64,000 bases of DNA from a methane-oxidizing endosymbiont of Gigantopelta aegis. GTDB taxonomy: Bacteria; Pseudomonadota; Gammaproteobacteria; Methylococcales; Methylomonadaceae. A model generated the notes under the pieces. That model saw only the letters and a list, made by a program, of their open reading frames with translations, made no database searches and was not told the origin of the DNA. The translations under genes were made by a program, and so were the position numbers. Below, piece by piece: positions 10,072 through 18,807 of this stretch (position 1 is the first letter of the stretch; each line of letters begins with the position of its first letter). The stretch covers positions 1,024,307-1,088,306 of the forward strand of contig NZ_JAEHGD010000001.1 of the NCBI RefSeq assembly GCF_016097405.1, read 5' to 3'.

Positions 10072-10796
10072 TATTTAACTTCCTCGGCAATAGGGCGACT
10101 CGCGCGTTTAATCAGCCATATAACACCCATAATATCGATAATACCGACCCATAGCCGACCCCAGGTGCCATATTTTGACACGCCTCGCTGCCGGCTGCGG
10201 TGATTGACAGGCTCTGATACCACACAACCGCCTTCACGAATAATCAATGCCGGTAAAAATCGGTGCATATGATCAAAATACGGTAACGCCAGGAAGCGCT
10301 CTCGAAAAAACACTTTTAAGCCACAACCTGTATCGGGTGTATTGTCTTTCAGCAAGAAACTGCGCACAGCATTCGCCAGTTTAGATGAAAAAATACGCCA
10401 GGCTGAATCCAAACGCTTTTGTCGCCAACCCGCCACCAGCCAGACATTGTTCTCAGTTTTATTGGATGTCAACACCCGATACAAGCGCGGAATATCGGCC
10501 GGATCATTCTGACCATCACCATCCAAAGTTGCAATCACAGGCAAGCGGGCATAGCGAATCCCGGTTCTGACGGCAGCACTTTGTCCGCAGCTTTGCTGAT
10601 GACGAATGACACGCAGTGCGCTAACTTCGGCTTTAGCCTGCCGCAGCCGTTCGGCGGTTTCATCCTGACTGCCATCATCGACATAGATAATTTCATAGTC
10701 TTCGGCATCGACCATCGCCTGCTGAATTTCGCCGATTAACGGCAGGATATTTTCCGCTTCATTAAAAACGGGAACAACAATCGAAACTTTCATCAA
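10071..10796 (-). CDS. GT2 polyprenyl-phosphate glycosyltransferase (DPM1/ArnC-like)
   Basis: A 241-aa GT-A glycosyltransferase with VSIVVPVFNEAENI at the N-terminus, the nucleotide-sugar motif EIIYVDDGSQDET and the metal-binding ATLDGDGQNDP. It has an HRSRQRGVSKYG motif near the C-terminus, typical of enzymes transferring sugars to polyprenyl phosphate. A C-terminal hydrophobic stretch (GIIDIMGVIWLI) probably anchors it to the membrane. It likely makes the lipid-linked sugar used by the ArnT-like enzyme two genes on. It lies 42 bp after the downstream ketosynthase of the polyene-like genes. Confidence 0.87.
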   Translation of the reverse strand: MMKVSIVVPVFNEAENILPLIGEIQQAMVDAEDYEIIYVDDGSQDETAERLRQAKAEVSALRVIRHQQSCGQSAAVRTGIRYARLPVIATLDGDGQNDPADIPRLYRVLTSNKTENNVWLVAGWRQKRLDSAWRIFSSKLANAVRSFLLKDNTPDTGCGLKVFFRERFLALPYFDHMHRFLPALIIREGGCVVSEPVNHRSRQRGVSKYGTWGRLWVGIIDIMGVIWLIKRASRPIAEEVK

Positions 10797-10838
10797 AAAC
10801 CTATCTAAATATAACGCTGAATCGTACGATTATACTCT

Positions 10839-12059
10839 TCAGACTCGTTTGAATACCAATGCCGTATTGATGCCACCAAAGGCAAAATTATGACTGACGA
10901 CATATTCACACGATTTTTTGCGTATGCCACCGATAATATAATCAAGTTCGGCACAGGCAGGGTCGATGTTTTCCAGGTTTGCGGTCGGATGCAGCCAGTC
11001 TTCCTGAATCATTCGTAACGTAGCCCAGGCTTCAATTGCGCCGCAGGCGCCGAGGGTGTGACCGGTATAGCTTTTCATAGAACTGATGGCTATATTTTTT
11101 CCATAAACCGCCGCTGTTGCTTGGCTTTCAGCAATATCCCCCAGTTCAGTCGCTGTGCCGTGTGCGCTAACATAATCAATCGCTGCCGCCGGCAAGTCGG
11201 CATTTTCCAGCGCCAGTCGCATAGCGACCTGCATGCTGTCACTATTGGGCTGGGTTACATGCAAGCCATCGGTATTGGTGCCAAAGCCAACGATTTCGGC
11301 ATAAATTTTTGCACCACGACTTAAGGCATGCTCCCGCTCTTCCAGAATGAAGGTGCCCGCACCTTCGCCAATCACCAAGCCATCACGATCACGATCAAAC
11401 GGCCGCGGCGTTTTATCCGGCTCATCGTTACGCAAGCTAGTCGCATACAACGTATCGAATACGGCCGCTTGCGCCGGTGACAATTCATCGCTGCCGCCAG
11501 CAAGCATCATCGTCTGCAGGCCTTGTTGTATGGTTTCATAGGCATAACCAATGGCTAAGCTGCCGGAGGTGCAAGCCGTCGAGGTGGGAATAATACGGCC
11601 CTTGATGCCAAAATGTAGCCCAATATTGACGGCAGCGGTATGCCCCATCATGCGGATATACGATGTCGCATTCATACTTCCGGTATCTTTCTTCAACAAC
11701 ATTTTGGTAAAGTCAATCAAGCCATCGAAACTACCGGAAGAGCTGCCATAGGCTACGCCGGTGCGGCCATTCTGCAAGCATGGTTCACCCAACAATCCAG
11801 CATCTAGCAAGGCTAGCTCTGAAGCATAAACGGCCATCATCGCCACCCGCCCCATGCCGCGTACCTGTTTACGACTGTAATGCGCCGGCCGCCTAAAATC
11901 AGTCGCCGCAGCAAGACGGGTATTTAGCCCTTGATAACATTCCCAATCTTTCCGATATTGAACGCCAGTATTTTGCGCTTTCAGTCTAGCCGCAACACTC
12001 TCCCAATCATTGCCAATCGGCGTCAACGCTGCCATCCCTGTAATCACCACGCGCTTCAT
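10839..12059 (-). CDS. Beta-ketoacyl-ACP synthase (ApeR/FabF-like)
   Basis: A condensing enzyme of about 406 aa. The ATG at 12059 overlaps the reductase stop in a TGATG junction; a GTG six bases earlier is an alternative. The active-site Cys lies in STACTSGSLAIGYAYE, and the two catalytic His in SAHGTATELGD and YTGHTLGACGAIE. It is the second ketosynthase of a KS-DH-KR-KS set whose order equals ApeO-P-Q-R in aryl-polyene clusters. No acyl carrier protein, AMP ligase or ammonia lyase is adjacent, so the set is either partial or works with genes elsewhere. Confidence 0.88.
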   Translation of the reverse strand: MKRVVITGMAALTPIGNDWESVAARLKAQNTGVQYRKDWECYQGLNTRLAAATDFRRPAHYSRKQVRGMGRVAMMAVYASELALLDAGLLGEPCLQNGRTGVAYGSSSGSFDGLIDFTKMLLKKDTGSMNATSYIRMMGHTAAVNIGLHFGIKGRIIPTSTACTSGSLAIGYAYETIQQGLQTMMLAGGSDELSPAQAAVFDTLYATSLRNDEPDKTPRPFDRDRDGLVIGEGAGTFILEEREHALSRGAKIYAEIVGFGTNTDGLHVTQPNSDSMQVAMRLALENADLPAAAIDYVSAHGTATELGDIAESQATAAVYGKNIAISSMKSYTGHTLGACGAIEAWATLRMIQEDWLHPTANLENIDPACAELDYIIGGIRKKSCEYVVSHNFAFGGINTALVFKRV

Positions 12060-12784
12060 CAGCACAGCCCTCCATTGACGGCAATCACTTGCCGGGTAAT
12101 ATAGGCGGCCTCTTCAGACATTAAAAAGGCGACAGCAGCGGCCACTTCTTTCGTTGTGCCTACTCGCCGTGCTGGAATCATGTTTTTAATTTCATCTAGC
12201 GCTACATTTTCCAGCATATCGGTTTCGATCAAGCCAGGCGCGACACAGTTCACCGTAATTTTGCGTTTGGCCAGTTCCAATGCCAAGGCTTTAGTTGCGC
12301 CAATAATCCCAGCTTTAGCGGCGCTGTAATTAACCTGTCCGCGGTTCCCAATCAAGCCGGAAACAGACGATAATGTGACGATACGGCCGGGTTTTCGGCG
12401 CTGAATCATCGGCATGATGAGTGGATTCAATACATTGTAAAAGCCATCCAGATTGGTCCTCAGCACCTGGTCCCACTGCTCGCCGCTCATCGCAGGAAAA
12501 GCGACATCATCGCTGATTCCAGCATTACACACTACGCCATAGTAGGCGCCATACTGCTGCATATCCTGATTCAAAACCTGCTTGCACTGCTCCCGATCAC
12601 TCAAATCAAACTGCAAAATACGCGCCTTTCGCCCAATTGCCTTAATCTGCGCCACCGTTTGTTCAGCCTGCGCCAGGCGACTGCGACAATGCACGACAAT
12701 ATCAAACCCTTTATCTGCCAAATATACTGCAATCGCCTTGCCAATTCCTCGACTGGAACCGGTTACCAATACTGTTTCGCTCAT
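12059..12784 (-). CDS. 3-oxoacyl-ACP reductase (FabG/ApeQ-like SDR)
   Basis: A 241-aa short-chain dehydrogenase starting MSETVLVTGSSRGIGKA at 12784; the longer frame would overlap the dehydratase gene. The NADP-binding TGSSRGIG, VVCNAGIS, catalytic Ser in TLSSVSGLIG and YSAAK motifs are intact, and the C-terminus ITRQVIAVNGGLC fits FabG. It reduces the beta-ketoacyl-ACP made by the flanking ketosynthases. It is tightly packed: the dehydratase stop lies two bases before its ATG and its stop overlaps the next ATG. Confidence 0.9.
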   Translation of the reverse strand: MSETVLVTGSSRGIGKAIAVYLADKGFDIVVHCRSRLAQAEQTVAQIKAIGRKARILQFDLSDREQCKQVLNQDMQQYGAYYGVVCNAGISDDVAFPAMSGEQWDQVLRTNLDGFYNVLNPLIMPMIQRRKPGRIVTLSSVSGLIGNRGQVNYSAAKAGIIGATKALALELAKRKITVNCVAPGLIETDMLENVALDEIKNMIPARRVGTTKEVAAAVAFLMSEEAAYITRQVIAVNGGLC

Positions 12785-12786
12785 GT

Positions 12787-13221
12787 TTACACCTGCTCCT
12801 GTGTTGTTGCGGGCGGCTGATAGACATTCAGTTTGGCACTCGCCTGCACGCCATCGCCTGACAGCGTGCACTCAAACACAGCCAACGCCTGATCCTGCAT
12901 CAACTTTGTCACCTTAATCGTCAATACCTCACCAACCCTGAAATATGGCCGGTCTGATTCATAACGCCGCGTTCCTAGCAAAAAACCGGAACGCACCGGC
13001 CTTCCGGCCCTGTGATCTTCAACGCCGGTGAACGCAGCAATGGTTTGCGCCATATATTCAATCCCTAACCAAGCGGGAACCTCTTGCCCTCGATCAAACA
13101 AGCCATCTTGTCGCACGACAACCTGTGCGCACAGTGATTCTTCATCGCAATCCAGCACCTTATTCAACAATGACATTTTGCCGCTGTGTGGAACTAACGC
13201 ATCAATGTCAAAATCATTCAT
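12787..13221 (-). CDS. 3-hydroxyacyl-ACP dehydratase, hotdog fold (ApeP-like)
   Basis: A small protein of 144 aa (start MNDFDIDALVPHSGKM at 13221, overlapping the preceding ketosynthase stop by 8 nt). It fits the ApeP/FabZ-like hotdog family: LVPHSGKMSLLNKVLDCDEE near the start, and WLGIEYMAQTIAAFTG around the central helix with an active-site Glu candidate. It would dehydrate hydroxyacyl-ACP to form the double bonds of a polyene. It cannot be told from sequence alone whether the product is an aryl polyene or another fatty acyl chain. Confidence 0.82.
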   Translation of the reverse strand: MNDFDIDALVPHSGKMSLLNKVLDCDEESLCAQVVVRQDGLFDRGQEVPAWLGIEYMAQTIAAFTGVEDHRAGRPVRSGFLLGTRRYESDRPYFRVGEVLTIKVTKLMQDQALAVFECTLSGDGVQASAKLNVYQPPATTQEQV

Positions 13222-14392
13222 GACGTGAAATAATGATCGAGATATTGTTTCCACCGAAGGCGAACGAATGGCTTTGACAATGCATGACACGTTTAGTTAG
13301 CCCTGGCTGAACATAGTTTAAAAGCGGTAACTCCGGATCGATTTGATCACCGTTTATATTCGGCGGCAATAGCGTTTCACCCTGCCTCAGCAACTGCCAG
13401 CACAAGGCCAATTCAAGTGCGGCAGCAGCGCCCAAAGCATGTCCGGTCATTCCCTTGCTAGAACTGACGGGGGTCTTATCGCCAAATATCATGGCCATCA
13501 CCTGGCTTTCCATCGCATCATTTAATGGTGTCGCCGTGCCATGTAAATTAACATAATCAATCTGCTCTGGGGCTAGCTTAGCCTGGCTTAGAGCCATTCG
13601 GATAGCGCTTATCACTGCCTCTCCAGATGGATCGGGTGCAGAAAAATGATAGGCATCACTGCTAGCCCCGATGCCAGCCAATTTAACCGGCCCTGGCTGT
13701 TTGCTCAAGATGAACAATGCCGCTGCTTCAGATAGGTTAATACCATCCCGGTGTGCGCCAAATGGCTTACATAACCCTGCAGAAACCGACTCTAATGCCA
13801 TAAAACCATTGACGGTAAAGCGACATAAACTATCTGCGCCTCCGACAATAACTGCATCACATAAATCCAGCGCCAACAGTCGCCGTGCCGATGCCAGGGC
13901 GCGGCCACTAGATGAACAAGCTGTTGATACGGCAAATGCCGGCCCTTTCGCCCCCACAATCTGCGCCAGAAAATCGGCTCCTGCCCCCAGTTGTTGCTGT
14001 TTATAATGAAACCAGGCGGGTTTTTGTCCACTTTGCGCAACCTCCGCCAACGCCCGTTCGGTATTTCGCACACCAGAGGTGCTGGTGCCGAGAACGACAC
14101 CGATACGGTCGGACGAATATTGCCGTCTTAGGTTATCGATACTTGTTTCGATTTGCGCCAGCGCCGCCAGCAATAATTGGTTGTTGCGACAATCGTAAAG
14201 CCTGTATTGGGCTGGAATCTTAGGCAATTCCTCTTCAATACGACCCACAAAAACTGGCCGTCCCGGGCTGTAATATTCGGTTCGTTGCAAGCCGCTGCGA
14301 TCGCCACACTGAATTTTATGCAACAGTGCCTGACCTGAGCCTGTCGCTGACACCACGCCCATAGCATTCAAATAATAATTTACAGGCGACAT
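13214..14392 (-). CDS. Beta-ketoacyl-ACP synthase (ApeO-like)
   Basis: A ketosynthase of 392 aa with the active-site Cys in STACSSSGRALASARR, the first His in NLHGTATPLNDAMES and the second in GMTGHALGAAAALELAL. It differs clearly from the KS at 10839, so the pair is not a recent duplication. It overlaps the flavoprotein gene upstream by 13 nt and the dehydratase gene downstream by 8 nt, a sign of tight translational coupling. It is the first of the four core fatty-acid/polyene enzymes in transcription order. Confidence 0.88.
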   Translation of the reverse strand: MSPVNYYLNAMGVVSATGSGQALLHKIQCGDRSGLQRTEYYSPGRPVFVGRIEEELPKIPAQYRLYDCRNNQLLLAALAQIETSIDNLRRQYSSDRIGVVLGTSTSGVRNTERALAEVAQSGQKPAWFHYKQQQLGAGADFLAQIVGAKGPAFAVSTACSSSGRALASARRLLALDLCDAVIVGGADSLCRFTVNGFMALESVSAGLCKPFGAHRDGINLSEAAALFILSKQPGPVKLAGIGASSDAYHFSAPDPSGEAVISAIRMALSQAKLAPEQIDYVNLHGTATPLNDAMESQVMAMIFGDKTPVSSSKGMTGHALGAAAALELALCWQLLRQGETLLPPNINGDQIDPELPLLNYVQPGLTKRVMHCQSHSFAFGGNNISIIISRHE

Positions 14393-15603
14393 AATTCCAC
14401 CAGTGTTTTAAGCCGAGGCTCGGCATTTTTGACATAAGGATTCTCTTCGTCCCAGACGTAGCCAGCCAAAATCGCACAAATCATTTGTTTAATATTCGCT
14501 TGCTGACGTTGATAAAAAATAACATCCTGCAAACCACCCTCGTACCAGGCGCGGACAAAGGTTCTGAATACATCGACGCCCTTCTGTAGCGGTTCAGCGA
14601 AGGACTTTTGCCAATCCACTGCCTCACCATTAAGCTGTAAATCTACCGCATCGGCGGCCAACACAGCCGATTTCATTGCAATGGTAACGCCGGAAGAAAA
14701 TACCGGATCCAAAAATTCGCCAGCATTACCTAACAAGGCATAGCCAGGGCCGAACAATCGACTGACATTAGCGCTATAGCCTGTCAGGCTATTGACCGGC
14801 GTATCCCAAACCGCATTTTCCAATAATTTCGCCAGCCCCGGCTCTTCCTGCACAATATCCTGAAACAAGATCGCAGCATCAGTGTCGGTGCGGTCGAAAA
14901 AACCTGGCTCAGCCACCACGCCCACACTGACACGGCCATTACTGAACGGAATCAGCCAATACCAGACATCCCGGCATTCAGGGTGCACGATAATCCGAAT
15001 CAGGTTGCGATCATAGTTTGAGTCACGGATGCGGTCTTCACAATGACTAAACATCGATTGTCTAATTGGGAAGTTAGACGGTTTTTCAAGTCCTAAAAGC
15101 CTTGGCAAAACCCGGCCAAAACCACTGGCATCCAATACGAAATCAGCTTCCAGACGGTATGCTTCGGAATTGGTTTGAATCATCAGGCATGGTTTGCCAG
15201 CATCAAAATCAGCCGCAATTACTCGCTGTCGCCAGCGTATCTCCGCCCCTTTTTTTTCTGCTTCATGCGCCAGTACATGATCAAACCGGTCACGCTGAAC
15301 TTGAAAGGTACTGTCAAAACCATGTCCAAATTTATCCGAAAAACAAAACTCGGTCTGTCGCTCGCCCTGCAAAAAAGCGGCGCCGGATTTCAGCTGAAAT
15401 CCGGCTTGCTCGACCGCCGGTAACATCCCAGCCTGTTCGATAAATTCCATGCATTGTGGCAACAGGCTTTCACCGATACTGAAACGTGGAAATTGCTGAC
15501 TCTCGATGAGGGTTACACGATGGCCTTTTTGCAGCAGGCAAGCCGCCGCAATAGCACCCGCAGGCCCCGCCCCAATAATGGCGATGTGTCCGCTTTCAGA
15601 CAT
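14380..15603 (-). CDS. FAD-dependent oxidoreductase of the tryptophan-halogenase-like family
   Basis: A 407-aa flavoprotein beginning HIAIIGAGPAGAIAAACLL (GxGxxG FAD site), with GESLLPQCMEF, FVLDASGFGRVLP and GPGYALLGNAGEFLDPVFSSG. It contains the sequence WYWLIPF, which fits the WxWxIP motif of flavin halogenases, and a Lys in LKSGAAFL near residue 72. Related flavoproteins occur in aryl-polyene and xanthomonadin clusters. Halogenation, hydroxylation or ring oxidation of a polyene head group are all possible. It is the first biosynthetic gene after the TetR regulator. Confidence 0.82.
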   Translation of the reverse strand: MSESGHIAIIGAGPAGAIAAACLLQKGHRVTLIESQQFPRFSIGESLLPQCMEFIEQAGMLPAVEQAGFQLKSGAAFLQGERQTEFCFSDKFGHGFDSTFQVQRDRFDHVLAHEAEKKGAEIRWRQRVIAADFDAGKPCLMIQTNSEAYRLEADFVLDASGFGRVLPRLLGLEKPSNFPIRQSMFSHCEDRIRDSNYDRNLIRIIVHPECRDVWYWLIPFSNGRVSVGVVAEPGFFDRTDTDAAILFQDIVQEEPGLAKLLENAVWDTPVNSLTGYSANVSRLFGPGYALLGNAGEFLDPVFSSGVTIAMKSAVLAADAVDLQLNGEAVDWQKSFAEPLQKGVDVFRTFVRAWYEGGLQDVIFYQRQQANIKQMICAILAGYVWDEENPYVKNAEPRLKTLVELCRL

Positions 15604-15643
15604 AGCTGCTTTTCAATCCAAAACGACTATTATAGCGTAAGCC

Positions 15644-16255
15644 TCAGCATTGATGTCGATGCCGCCAGCCATACAGAAAGTCTTGTACCAGCAAGTCGAG
15701 CGTATGCTCAATCGTATTGACACCCACAGCATCCAATGAACCTGTCAACGACAATACACAAACCCCGTGTACACCACTCCATAACGCCCGCGCCCCCTGT
15801 TTGACCTGCTCCTCAGTTGCCTCAGGCGTCATCCGCTGAAACAGTCGCTCAATATTAGCAAACAAGACATCCACTTTTTGCTGATACCAGTCAGGCAATC
15901 CGTCTTTATCCGGTTGCAGCGGGTCAAACAATAAGCTCCAACGATGGTAATGCTGATTGGCAAACATCAAATAACGTCTAGCCGAGGCGATAATAGCCTG
16001 TTCAGGATCATCATCTGCCAGTTTAACCGCCTGCAGCTCTGCGGCAAGATCATCCAAAATACGGCCTTTCAATTCCAGCATCAGCTCGCTCAGACTATCA
16101 TAAATCATATAGAAAGTGCCGACGGTGTAACCGATATCAGCGGTAATTTTTCTGACTTTCAACGCCTGAACACCCTCTTTGGCCACAATGGATTCGGCCG
16201 CATTTAACATCATTGCCTTAATTTCAGCTTGTGTGTGTTCGCTTCTTCTCGCCAT
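15644..16255 (-). CDS. TetR/AcrR-family transcriptional regulator
   Basis: A 203-aa one-component regulator; the start is taken at MARRSEHTQAEIKAMM (16255). The N-terminal helix-turn-helix is clear: VKVRKITADIGYTVGTFYMIYDSLSEL (written here as family-type, with VGTFY at the recognition helix). The C-terminal ligand domain resembles the WHG-type TetR group (ARALWSGVHGVCVLSLTG). It lies 40 bp before the flavoprotein gene on the same strand and is divergent from the Nudix gene. It probably regulates the polyene-like operon and its own promoter in the 16256-16323 gap. Confidence 0.88.
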   Translation of the reverse strand: MARRSEHTQAEIKAMMLNAAESIVAKEGVQALKVRKITADIGYTVGTFYMIYDSLSELMLELKGRILDDLAAELQAVKLADDDPEQAIIASARRYLMFANQHYHRWSLLFDPLQPDKDGLPDWYQQKVDVLFANIERLFQRMTPEATEEQVKQGARALWSGVHGVCVLSLTGSLDAVGVNTIEHTLDLLVQDFLYGWRHRHQC

Positions 16256-16323
16256 GGGTTTTTTGCAAAAACAAATCAAAACGGCTACCTTACACGAGCA
16301 GAGAGCAGGAATCGAGAATAAAC

Positions 16324-16827
16324 ATGCGCAACAATGAACTTTTAGCCGTCGTTGACGACAACGACAGCATTATTGAGCACCAACCCCGCCAATTTATTCA
16401 TCGGCATAACTTAAAACACCGGGCCGTGCATATTCTGGTGTTCAACAGCCAAAATCAGCTGTTTTTACAAAAACGCTCGCTAACAAAAGATTTAAACCCA
16501 GGGCTTTGGGATACATCAGCCGCCGGCCATGTCGATAAAGGTGAAAACTATGACATGGCGGCTGTTCGGGAACTGCATGAAGAACTAGGCATTCAAACCG
16601 AAGCACTCACCCTACTATTCAAACTCGAGCCAACGCCCGCACTGGGCATGGAGTTCATTCAGGTCTATCATTGTGTACATGACGGGCCGTTTGAACTGGC
16701 TGCGGATGAAATTGATGACGGCCATTGGTCGCCTATCGATCAAATCACTCAACGCGTAAACACTAACGACCCCAGCCTAACCCAAACCTTTAAAACTATC
16801 TGGCGACACTATTTATCACAAACATGA
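16324..16827 (+). CDS. Nudix hydrolase (YfcD-like)
   Basis: A 167-aa Nudix protein. The start (MRNNELLAVVDDND) is at 16324; the longer frame runs into the divergent TetR gene. The Nudix box is complete: GHVDKGENYDMAAVRELHEELG. The N-terminal HRHNLKHRAVHILVFN and FLQKRS segments resemble the isopentenyl-diphosphate-isomerase-like Nudix group that includes YfcD. Its substrate is not known. The Nif3-like gene starts inside its stop codon (ATGA overlap). Confidence 0.88.
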   Translation: MRNNELLAVVDDNDSIIEHQPRQFIHRHNLKHRAVHILVFNSQNQLFLQKRSLTKDLNPGLWDTSAAGHVDKGENYDMAAVRELHEELGIQTEALTLLFKLEPTPALGMEFIQVYHCVHDGPFELAADEIDDGHWSPIDQITQRVNTNDPSLTQTFKTIWRHYLSQT

Positions 16828-17588
16828 TTACACGCACAGAACTCGAGGCTTTTTTTGCCACAGTATTGCATCCCGAGCAGTATCCAGACTATGGCCCCAA
16901 TGGTCTGCAAGTTGAAGGTACAGATCACATTGAGACCATCGCTTTTGCCGTCTCGGCCACCCGTGCCAGCATTTTACAGGCGAAAGAACACAACGCCGAT
17001 GCCCTAGTGGTACATCATGGTTTATTCTGGTCTTTTCATGGCGCCAAACCCATCACAGGTGTCTTCGGACAACGAATAATTCCGTTGATTAAAAACAATA
17101 TCAATTTATTCGGCTACCATTTACCTTTAGATGGCCATGCCGATATTGGCAATGCCGCGGTCTTAGGGCATCTGTTAAACTGCGAGCAACAACAACCTTT
17201 CGGTGATTATAAAGGTGTCAGCACCGGCATTAAAGGCGTGTTGAAAACACCTGTTACTGCACTCACGCTGGCAGAAAGACTGGAAACGGTTGTGCGCCAT
17301 CCGGTCATGATGGCAACCACCGACAAACACCGCCTGGTAAACACGGTCGGCATTATCACCGGCGGCGCAAACAGCGAATGGAAAACAGCTGTTGAAGCGA
17401 ATCTGGATGTTTTTATTACCGGCGAAATGAGTGAACACGATTGGCATGACAGCCAGGAACACGGTATAACCATGTTAGCGGCAGGACATAATGCAACTGA
17501 ACAATTTGGCATTAAAGCCTTAATGGAAGAAACACAGAATCAACTGGACGTTGAGTGTTTTTTTATCCGCAGTGAAAACCCTGCATGA
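16824..17588 (+). CDS. ybgI: Nif3-like dinuclear metal-centre protein
   Basis: A 254-aa protein of the Nif3/YbgI family, which forms hexameric rings with a dinuclear metal site. Metal-binding motifs are VVHHGLFWSFHG, GYHLPLDGHADIGN and the C-terminal AAGHNATEQFG. The family has been linked to GTP cyclohydrolase-like activity and DNA metabolism, but no clear role is established. Co-translated with the Nudix gene. tRNA-Asp lies convergently behind it. Confidence 0.92.
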   Translation: MITRTELEAFFATVLHPEQYPDYGPNGLQVEGTDHIETIAFAVSATRASILQAKEHNADALVVHHGLFWSFHGAKPITGVFGQRIIPLIKNNINLFGYHLPLDGHADIGNAAVLGHLLNCEQQQPFGDYKGVSTGIKGVLKTPVTALTLAERLETVVRHPVMMATTDKHRLVNTVGIITGGANSEWKTAVEANLDVFITGEMSEHDWHDSQEHGITMLAAGHNATEQFGIKALMEETQNQLDVECFFIRSENPA

Positions 17589-17602
17589 CGGTTAGAATGA
17601 AA

Positions 17603-17679
17603 TGGCGGAGCGGACGGGACTCGAACCCGCGACCCCCGGCGTGACAGGCCGGTATTCTAACCAACTGAACTACCGCTCC
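17603..17679 (-). tRNA. tRNA-Asp (GTC)
   Basis: On the minus strand a full cloverleaf is readable: acceptor GGAGCGG / CCGCTCC, anticodon loop CTGTCAC (GTC), T-arm GGGTTCGAGTCCC, and an encoded CCA at 17605-17603. It stands alone between convergent protein genes. Confidence 0.97.
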
Positions 17680-17737
17680 GAAGAAAGAGCGCGTATTATA
17701 AAGTAGATTTTAAATTCGTCAAACTTTTTTTATCACA

Positions 17738-18421
17738 ATGAATACAGAAACCCATAAAATCCGCGTCAATGAAAAAGCCGTCGTCAGCTCTATCTGGCAT
17801 ATTCCCGATCATTATGAGCATATCCTGCTGATTGCGCCAGGCGCTGGCAAGGACATGCATTCTGAGTTTATCACCGCCCTGCATAATGGTATCGCCGAGC
17901 ATGACATCATGACAGTCAAGTTCAACTTTCCTTATCTGGAACAAGGCCGCACGGCACCGAATACACCGACGGTTCTGGAAGATACCTGGCTGGCGGTAAT
18001 TGATGCGGTCATGGCACAAACGGGAGCGCCGCGGGAAAAACTGTTTTTATCCGGTAAAAGCATGGGCGGCCGCTATGCCACATTATTGGCAGCAAAAATC
18101 GATGGTTTTGGTGGATTGATTCTTTATGGCTATCCGCTACACGCCCCGGGAAAAACTGAAAAGCCCCGCAGCCAGGAGCTTACCGCCATCCATTCGCCCA
18201 TGCTGTTTTTCCAAGGCAGCCGGGATTCGCTCTGTGATTTGACTGTTTTCAAACCCATTCTGGAAAACCTGAATCCACCACCGGAACTAGTTGTCATCGA
18301 AGGCGCCGATCATTCATTTAAACTATTAAAGCGCCTCAAGCGCAGCCAGGAGTCGGTCTATCAAGAACTCATTGATAAAAGCGCTCAGTGGATTAAAAAA
18401 ATCGGTGGTGGTACCGCATAA
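17738..18421 (+). CDS. Alpha/beta hydrolase of the KANL3/Tex30 type
   Basis: A 227-aa hydrolase-fold protein. The nucleophile elbow is FLSGKSMGGRYATLLAAK (Ser within GKSMGG), the acid is probably in FFQGSRDSLCD, and the His is in EGADHSFKLLKR. The N-terminal LLIAPGAGKDMHSEF holds the oxyanion region. These are small cytosolic hydrolases of unknown substrate. It appears monocistronic, followed by about 180 bp with an FNR box and the next small gene. Confidence 0.85.
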   Translation: MNTETHKIRVNEKAVVSSIWHIPDHYEHILLIAPGAGKDMHSEFITALHNGIAEHDIMTVKFNFPYLEQGRTAPNTPTVLEDTWLAVIDAVMAQTGAPREKLFLSGKSMGGRYATLLAAKIDGFGGLILYGYPLHAPGKTEKPRSQELTAIHSPMLFFQGSRDSLCDLTVFKPILENLNPPPELVVIEGADHSFKLLKRLKRSQESVYQELIDKSAQWIKKIGGGTA

Positions 18422-18518
18422 ATCGGCATCGAATAGGACTGTTGCAGCAAATGAATACAACACACAGCCCTGCTTATCATCCAACCTCAAAATACCCGCC
18501 CTTCAAAAACAACAAAAC

Positions 18519-18532
18519 TTGATCTAAATCAA
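18519..18532 (+). promoter_or_regulatory. Perfect FNR/Anr box
   Basis: TTGATCTAAATCAA matches the FNR/Anr consensus TTGAT-N4-ATCAA at all ten defined bases. It is 70 bp before the small-protein start. A TAGTAT/TATTGT -10-like sequence at 18552-18560 places the box near -40, the class II activation position. This implies oxygen-dependent activation of the gene at 18603. Confidence 0.75.
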
Positions 18533-18602
18533 AAAACAAAAACCCTATCTTTAGTATTGTTATTGCTCCTTTACAAAAACAATACAACGTGAGGTAAATA
18601 AC

Positions 18603-18776
18603 ATGAGCGAAGAAAATAATGGACCTGATAAATTTTGGATTTATATTGCTGGATTAGTTGTTGTTTTTGCTGGCGTTATGTATGCAGTAAAAAGTTCCGA
18701 ACATACCAAATATGTAAAAGCAGAGCAATTGATCGCAGAGGACAGCAGTAATTCCGCCTATAAAACCAGACCTTAG
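18603..18776 (+). CDS. Small single-pass membrane protein, unknown function
   Basis: A 57-aa frame: a charged N-terminus (MSEENNGPDKFW), one hydrophobic helix (IYIAGLVVVFAGVMYAV), then a polar tail rich in Lys, Glu and Ser. GAGG lies about 9 bases before the ATG. It is flanked by a perfect FNR box upstream and a strong terminator downstream, so it is an isolated transcription unit rather than a chance frame. I do not recognise the family. The size and topology recall small subunits of respiratory complexes (CcoQ-like), but there is no convincing sequence match. Confidence 0.75.
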   Translation: MSEENNGPDKFWIYIAGLVVVFAGVMYAVKSSEHTKYVKAEQLIAEDSSNSAYKTRP

Positions 18777-18807
18777 TTTTGTTGTAGCGAGATTTCTCTC
18801 CTGTGAT

